Assembly: GCA_964553715.1 (NCBI GenBank)
Contig: CAZKKY010000027.1
Coordinates: 1 to 11,116 of the forward strand
DNA: 11,116 bases
Direction of reading: 5' to 3'
Origin: JAGOJE01 sp964553715
GTDB taxonomy: Bacteria; Pseudomonadota; Alphaproteobacteria; Rickettsiales; Rickettsiaceae
Of the stretch, positions 6,771 to 11,116 are shown piece after piece. How positions within the stretch are numbered: position 1 is the stretch's first letter; every line of letters begins with the position of its first letter. The notes under the pieces were generated by a model. It searched no databases. It saw only the letters and a list, made by a program, of their open reading frames with translations, and had not been told where the DNA came from. A program made the translations under genes and the position numbers.

Positions 6771-7780
6771 ATTAAGTACCCCCAATCCTCTCCGTCATAC
6801 GGATATTCGTTAAAACTACTATATAACATGTCAGATAGTCCTATAGGCCAGCACCCAATCTCACCACTACTTGGTCTTGGATATACCATCTGCAATTTAT
6901 ACTGACTTTTCTTGATTGTAAGTAGCTTGGACTTCCTGCACATAGGACCATTAAGCACCGTGTTTGAGGAGGTTGATGTCTCTTCTGCAAGACCAATTCT
7001 ATGCATTTTGGCAAGAATACGAGCTGTCAATAAACTACTGTTTTGTACTCCACCAATATGATCAGCACTTGCTCCGCTAAAAGGATAGATATTTCCAAGA
7101 CAACCAGCACACCAAAACATAGAATCTAAAGGCATTCTAATAGTTGAAGAAGCACAATCCAAAGCACATGAAGCTTGCGCAATAGGGTTACCAAATAACA
7201 TAGCCTCAGGATTTAATAAAGATTGCAATTTAGGATCATTCCAGGTTGGGTCATATTCTGACATGTAAGCTACGTCAAATGTAGATTGCTCTAGGCACAA
7301 AAAATCAGTCAATAACTCAAGCCAGTAAATTAAGGGATAAACGTAATAATGGAGATGGTAAAAACTATATTTAGATTTATGTATAGCACTAGAAGATTTA
7401 TGAGATGTAATCTTGCGATTATCAGAACCCATTGTAATTCCTCCTAAATTTGTCATACAATAAGGTGTTCTTGTAATATCAACAAGTCTTGCAGGCTCCC
7501 AAAAACCTATAGATAATCCAGGTACAGGAATATTGTTCCTAGTACAAATACATATTGGACTAATAGGATTAGTAGTATCTCGTTTCTTAGGACTCATCCC
7601 TTGCCCAACACTCCAACCCCCTATCGAAATTGGTAGTAAACATCCCCAGCAAATATCAGTTATAGGATTCACAAATCTTCCCTTACATGAAGGATATACT
7701 CTACAAGGCATCATGATAACTATCATTTCTATTAAAATAAGTATCTTAAAATTATTTAAATTTCTAATTTTCACTCTCAT
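6740..7780 (-). CDS. traU: TraU, cysteine-rich periplasmic protein of F-type conjugation
   Basis: A 346-residue protein, close to F TraU (330). The N-terminus holds a hydrophobic export segment (KILILIEMIVIMM). Diagnostic TraU motifs follow in order: CKGRFVNPITDICWGCLLPI near residue 33, PICICTRNNIPVPGLSIGFWEPARLVDI, PYCMTNLGG, then DPTWNDP, the CALDCASS pair, DSMFWCAGCLGNIYPF, and a C-terminal IGCWPIG stretch with WGYLIWRKKNCC at the very end. Some fifteen cysteines lie beyond the hydrophobic core, so proper folding needs disulfide exchange. In F, TraU is periplasmic and important for DNA transfer, with a lesser effect on piliation. The ATG at 7780 lies two bases after AGAAGG, which is tight; a GTG two codons later (7774) has better spacing and may be the real start. 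The gene overlaps the traW end by 17 nt. The family call is very secure. Confidence 0.95.
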   Translation of the reverse strand: MRVKIRNLNNFKILILIEMIVIMMPCRVYPSCKGRFVNPITDICWGCLLPISIGGWSVGQGMSPKKRDTTNPISPICICTRNNIPVPGLSIGFWEPARLVDITRTPYCMTNLGGITMGSDNRKITSHKSSSAIHKSKYSFYHLHYYVYPLIYWLELLTDFLCLEQSTFDVAYMSEYDPTWNDPKLQSLLNPEAMLFGNPIAQASCALDCASSTIRMPLDSMFWCAGCLGNIYPFSGASADHIGGVQNSSLLTARILAKMHRIGLAEETSTSSNTVLNGPMCRKSKLLTIKKSQYKLQMVYPRPSSGEIGCWPIGLSDMLYSSFNEYPYDGEDWGYLIWRKKNCCAF

Positions 7781-8423
7781 TACCTTCTAAATGAAATTCT
7801 ATAATTTTAAGCTTTTTTCCTTCTTGCTCTACTAAAGCAGGAGACGCCTTAATACCAAACTTACTAGTAAGTTCTCCATTTTGGTCAAAATATACTGTTC
7901 TATTTAAATATTCTTGCGCCTTAAAAACACTACCTCCAACTAAAATGACTTTGTCTCTCGTGCTTTCTTGAGCATCCTCTATAGATAGCTCTTCTAGTTT
8001 TTTACTAAGCCAGTCAAGCTGCCTCTTAAATCTTCCATCAACAAAAAATAATCTTCTCTCTAAATCAAAATAATCAAGCGGATTAACTGAAGTTCCTGCT
8101 TTATGTAAAATTTGCCCGCAAGGCAATATAATATCTTTAAACAAAAAATATGAAGGATCATATAAAAACTCTCTAGTATTTGTAGCAGGTACTAGACCTT
8201 TTACAGGAGACGGTCTCTCTACCCTATCCCTTGCAATTAGCTCTATCTTCTTATTTTCTTTATCCAAATCAACAGTCTGTAACTTCCTTTTAATCATCGT
8301 AACAAAACCCTCCTCTTTAATAGGAAAACTATACGCATGCTGCCCAAAATCCTTAGCCATAACAGGCCATGCCAGACTTCCTAAAAAAATAGAACACAAA
8401 ATCCTTTTGATTTTAATCATCAT
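7764..8423 (-). CDS. traW: TraW, periplasmic F-pilus assembly protein
   Basis: A 219-residue exported protein, about the length of F TraW (210). The signal peptide has a basic start (MMIKIKRI), a short hydrophobic core and cleavage near VMA. The mature protein begins KDFGQHAYSFPIKEEGFVTMI, the conserved TraW start. Further family landmarks are REFLYDPSYFLFKDIILPCGQIL in the middle, NPLDYFDLERRLFFVDG, and a C-terminal VYFDQNGELTSKFGIKASPALVEQ, which looks like a thioredoxin-type strand and cis-proline loop. A single cysteine remains in the mature part. TraW works with TrbC and TraU in pilus assembly and possibly in the envelope channel. Two ATG codons stand in a row at 8423 and 8420; no convincing ribosome site precedes them, so translation probably depends on coupling with trbI, whose stop it overlaps by 11 nt. 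Confidence 0.92.
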   Translation of the reverse strand: MMIKIKRILCSIFLGSLAWPVMAKDFGQHAYSFPIKEEGFVTMIKRKLQTVDLDKENKKIELIARDRVERPSPVKGLVPATNTREFLYDPSYFLFKDIILPCGQILHKAGTSVNPLDYFDLERRLFFVDGRFKRQLDWLSKKLEELSIEDAQESTRDKVILVGGSVFKAQEYLNRTVYFDQNGELTSKFGIKASPALVEQEGKKLKIIEFHLEGNESEN

Positions 8424-8835
8424 ATTTAGCAGTATTATCTGCAGATTTTTGCCTTCGCGATCTTTCTACCATTAATGTATGGATTTCCTGAGTTATATTG
8501 ACTCCTCCAAGAACATTACGACTCTTATCGCTTAATATAATGACTTTAGTATTTTTATCAGCGTAAGAACTAGCTATATTAAAGATAGAATTTAAGAATT
8601 CTTCTTGATTTCCAAAAAACATATCCTTTGCATCCCATAAGCCATCTTCCCTCTTCACCCTTTTCCTTTCAAGCTCTAGGATTGATTCCTCAGATACCAC
8701 CAAAACATTACAAGAACCAGCAATATCACCAAATATTACAAAACCCATCCATCCAAAAGAAAATGAAGTTAAAAAAAGTAAAAAATATACCAGATGCACC
8801 AGTCTAAATTGCGGTTTTGTTAAACTAATATTCAT
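8413..8835 (-). CDS. trbI: TrbI-like inner-membrane protein of the F-type transfer system
   Basis: A 140-residue protein; F TrbI is 128. It has a basic N-terminus, one membrane segment (about residues 12-34, VHLVYFLLFLTSFSFGWMGFV) and a periplasmic tail, an N-in/C-out bitopic layout. The tail holds short strands and helices (NVLVVSEESILELERKR, then KVIILSDKSRNVLGGVNITQEI), where the final N-I-T resembles the D-I-T that closes the TrbI domain. The traC-trbI-traW position is the same as in F and is the strongest support. In F, TrbI affects pilus extension and retraction. The ATG at 8835 has AAGGAG at 8841-8846, five bases upstream and overlapping the end of traC, which stops 2 nt before this gene. 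The sequence is diverged, so the name is less certain than its neighbours. Confidence 0.72.
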   Translation of the reverse strand: MNISLTKPQFRLVHLVYFLLFLTSFSFGWMGFVIFGDIAGSCNVLVVSEESILELERKRVKREDGLWDAKDMFFGNQEEFLNSIFNIASSYADKNTKVIILSDKSRNVLGGVNITQEIHTLMVERSRRQKSADNTAKYDD

Positions 8836-8837
8836 TT

Positions 8838-11116
8838 TTACTCCTTATCATTAATTCTAAAATTCAAATTTTCTAAATCTGGTAATTTGCCATATTTAGC
8901 AGCAAGTGATAAAACAGCCTCTTCTTTTGGCACTCCCCTTTTTTCTAAAGCTGATAAATAAGCATAATCCTCATGCTCAGTAGAATATAAAGCCGTAGAA
9001 TATGGATCTACTACTAACCTACCGATTACCTTAGCACCATTAGTATCAAACAAAACTTCTGAAAACTTGTTTTGAGAACATTTTCTTACAGATTTAATCA
9101 AAGGAAGAATGTGCTTATATTCTTCCTTTTTGGCAAAACTTTCTAATCCTGTGTCTGACTGCATCATGATTGTTTTCCAAGTTGAAGATTCTAAAATCGC
9201 TGAATGAGAAGGGCTTTTAGTAAAGCTACTTAAATCCTGAGTACATATCACTAAACTACCACCATACTTCCTAACAGTACGTGCAAACCCCTCTAAAAAA
9301 AAGGCTGCATAATCTAAAATCATCCAAGCTTCATCTACAATCAGCATAAATTTTCTTGTCCTATCACCACACAAAAACTGCATAGTGATTTGCATTAAAA
9401 TTACCTGAAGTACTACAGCAAGAAGTGGTTTATCATCTTTAATTTCTTCAAATTCAAAAACTGTAAATATACTCTTAAAGCTAGCTGTCTTACCTGCTTT
9501 AAAAAACCTACCGTGAATACCTTCTTCACTATATGGATACAAACTATCTGCAAACCTAGATGATCCTTCCACAGGATCCCCATTTCTATCTTTCAAATTA
9601 TCTAAAATAATACATAATTTAGTGATATCTAATTTATCACCAAACCTAGCTATTCCCTCATTAATAGCCCTTTCAACTAACGCTTCTCCTCTAATATCTC
9701 CTGCAGCACCACACATTGTAGAAAGCATAGCTTTTGCATAAATAATACTATCTTTAGTTACAAAATGAGTCTTCTCATTCCCGTTTTCATCAATTCCTTC
9801 AATTTCTAAAATCTCTATTCCATCTGCTTCCATTGTATCCTTTGAAGCTCCACTTCTTCCAATATCAAGAGCCTCTATTTTTTCAATAGTAAGCCCTGTC
9901 TTATTAGCAATCTCTTCGTTTCTAAAGTTTTTCTTTAGCATCTCAAGAGCTTTGGCATAAACAGCTCCACTTGAGGCAATAGTAGCAAATGGGTTTAATG
10001 AATTCTTATTGTCTTTGTTAAAACGAATCATCTCTCCACCTAGTAAGTGACAAATATTTTGATAACTTGCACCAATATCTAGTACAAACACTGAAACATC
10101 TTGCGCAATCATTGAAGTTGCAAGCTCTTGTAAGAAAAAACTCTTTCCAGATCCAGATGGCGCCATCATACAAATATTGTAATTACCACCCCCACCTATC
10201 CTAAAATATGGATTGAAGTTAAAAACCTGTCCGCATCTACCAAGCATTAAAACACCGGATTTGGGAACTCCCTTCCACTCACCTTGTATAGGCAGTTTTG
10301 CAACCACCTCTCCACTTAAAACATACCGAGTAAGCCTGTACCAGCTAAGTGACTTCCAGTAACTAGCTTGAAGCATAGGAAGCATACTAAACAAACTAAG
10401 CATTTGAAGATTTGTGTTAATGGAAAGCTTCCAATCTTCTGAATTCCAAATACTTTTTAGCGTCTCTTCAGCAATATCAATTTCATTACTTGGAGCGGTG
10501 ATCATCACTGAAAGATTTTCTGTTAAAAATCTTTCTCCTTTTTTATGAATACTTAATATTTTTCTCCATTCATGAGCCTCTTCTCTAGCATTAATATCAT
10601 TTCTAGTGTAAGACATTTCTGATGCATGTATTGATCTATAACCTTGTGTAAGAAGACGAGTCGTACCTTCATTACCTAAATTACTAGCTAGTGAATATGA
10701 AAGAACAAACCGCGCAGGTATAGTTTTGTCAGAACTTCCAAGTAAGCTAACCATTGCAGCAAGTGAAAAACTCTCAGGTAACTCTTTAGGGTAAAATAAC
10801 TTTGATACAAGGCCAGTAGTTTCATGAATAATCCTATCACTTAAAACATTAGCAGGAGTCATAGGAGTACAAATTTGATCGCTCAAATTGTTTAAGGCAT
10901 TATATTTGGGATTACTATTTTCTTCTAAAATCAAGTTCATTTGCAGCATTTCTCGTCCTACCCTAATTAAATCTTGCGCGCCACATATTCTTGGATATAG
11001 CTTTTCAGCCTTTAATTTGTTTTCTAGTTTTTTCTTAAATTTTAATATATTTTCAACAACTATTTTTTGCGATGCTTTTTGACAAGAATAAGTAACAAAC
11101 ACTCGAAAATTTCTAG
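8838..11116 (-). CDS. traC: TraC, cytoplasmic ATPase for F-type pilus assembly (5' end cut by window edge)
   Basis: The frame is open from the right edge to a TAA at 8838. A GTG at 11102 starts 754 residues, but codons before it (reading R-N-F-R) remain open to the edge, and F TraC is about 875 residues, so roughly the first 100 residues are probably outside the window and the GTG is internal. Numbering from 11102, the Walker A motif is APSGSGKSFF with Lys at 320, and Walker B is FMLIVDEAW with Asp-Glu at 590-591. CTQDLSSF after Walker B is the sensor-like glutamine segment of VirB4/TraC ATPases. The part before Walker A contains the TraC N-terminal domain that binds the channel. An acidic, charged segment lies at about residues 390-450, between the two Walker motifs. 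TraC is recruited to the inner membrane and powers pilin polymerisation and substrate transfer. All catalytic motifs are intact. The ribosome site of trbI overlaps the 3' end. Confidence 0.94.
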   Translation of the reverse strand, partial: RNFRVFVTYSCQKASQKIVVENILKFKKKLENKLKAEKLYPRICGAQDLIRVGREMLQMNLILEENSNPKYNALNNLSDQICTPMTPANVLSDRIIHETTGLVSKLFYPKELPESFSLAAMVSLLGSSDKTIPARFVLSYSLASNLGNEGTTRLLTQGYRSIHASEMSYTRNDINAREEAHEWRKILSIHKKGERFLTENLSVMITAPSNEIDIAEETLKSIWNSEDWKLSINTNLQMLSLFSMLPMLQASYWKSLSWYRLTRYVLSGEVVAKLPIQGEWKGVPKSGVLMLGRCGQVFNFNPYFRIGGGGNYNICMMAPSGSGKSFFLQELATSMIAQDVSVFVLDIGASYQNICHLLGGEMIRFNKDNKNSLNPFATIASSGAVYAKALEMLKKNFRNEEIANKTGLTIEKIEALDIGRSGASKDTMEADGIEILEIEGIDENGNEKTHFVTKDSIIYAKAMLSTMCGAAGDIRGEALVERAINEGIARFGDKLDITKLCIILDNLKDRNGDPVEGSSRFADSLYPYSEEGIHGRFFKAGKTASFKSIFTVFEFEEIKDDKPLLAVVLQVILMQITMQFLCGDRTRKFMLIVDEAWMILDYAAFFLEGFARTVRKYGGSLVICTQDLSSFTKSPSHSAILESSTWKTIMMQSDTGLESFAKKEEYKHILPLIKSVRKCSQNKFSEVLFDTNGAKVIGRLVVDPYSTALYSTEHEDYAYLSALEKRGVPKEEAVLSLAAKYGKLPDLENLNFRINDKE

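Noticed and set aside
7713..7780. TraU as a lipoprotein, because a cysteine follows its hydrophobic segment
   Set aside because: The residues before the candidate cysteines (MMPC, YPSC) do not match a lipobox, and TraU is a soluble periplasmic protein in F.
7533..7790. Plus-strand hydrophobic frame of 85 codons opposite the traU start
   Set aside because: The hydrophobic look comes from reading opposite the traU signal region; nothing supports a gene.
10888..11082. Plus-strand frame of 64 codons opposite traC
   Set aside because: Phe/Ser-rich antisense of a Lys/Glu-rich coding stretch; no support.
11100..11102. GTG at 11102 as the true traC start
   Set aside because: The frame stays open to the window edge, the visible protein is about 120 residues shorter than F TraC, and there is no visible ribosome site before the GTG.
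1..11116. Defence system, toxin-antitoxin pair or cargo gene inserted in the cluster
   Set aside because: Every coding stretch is accounted for by tra/trb genes with near-zero spacing; there is no room for cargo.

Overview
The window is one compact block of an F-type conjugative type IV secretion system (T4SS). All of it is coding and all of it is on the minus strand, so transcription runs from high to low coordinates. The order is traC (cut by the right edge), trbI, traW, traU, trbC, traN as two separate genes, traF, traH, traG (cut by the left edge). This is the core tra order of the F plasmid, but trbE, trbB, trbF, trbJ, artA and traQ, which are scattered through the same stretch in F, are absent.

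The genes are packed like links in a chain. Each start lies inside or within about 2 nt of the previous stop (for example a GTGA stop/start at the traN-B/traF junction), most have a clear purine-rich ribosome site inside the upstream gene, and no intergenic space is large enough for a promoter or terminator. No stretch of 300 bases lacks a gene. No RNA genes, IS elements, CRISPR arrays, att sites or origins were seen.

How the parts work together, from knowledge of the F system: TraC is the cytoplasmic ATPase for pilus assembly. TrbI is an inner-membrane protein that affects pilus extension and retraction. TraW, TraU, TrbC, TraF and TraH are exported periplasmic factors for pilus assembly and retraction. 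TraN (outer membrane) and the C-terminal part of TraG stabilise mating pairs, and the N-terminal part of TraG works in pilus assembly.

The most unusual point is that TraN is made as two exported proteins. The upstream one carries the predicted beta-sandwich region, and the downstream one carries the cysteine-rich region with its own signal peptide and a strong ribosome site. TraF also carries a CPYC thioredoxin-type active site, which fits the lack of a separate trbB.

Host: the DNA is AT-rich (roughly two thirds A+T by eye, with A/T-ending codons). Proteins are clearly F-type but diverged. An AT-rich proteobacterium is likely; a Rickettsiales-type integrative conjugative element is one good candidate, but an AT-rich gammaproteobacterial plasmid or element cannot be excluded. 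This is inference. Genes for relaxase, coupling protein, pilin and integrase are not in view, so it cannot be said whether the element is a plasmid or chromosomal, or whether it is fully functional.
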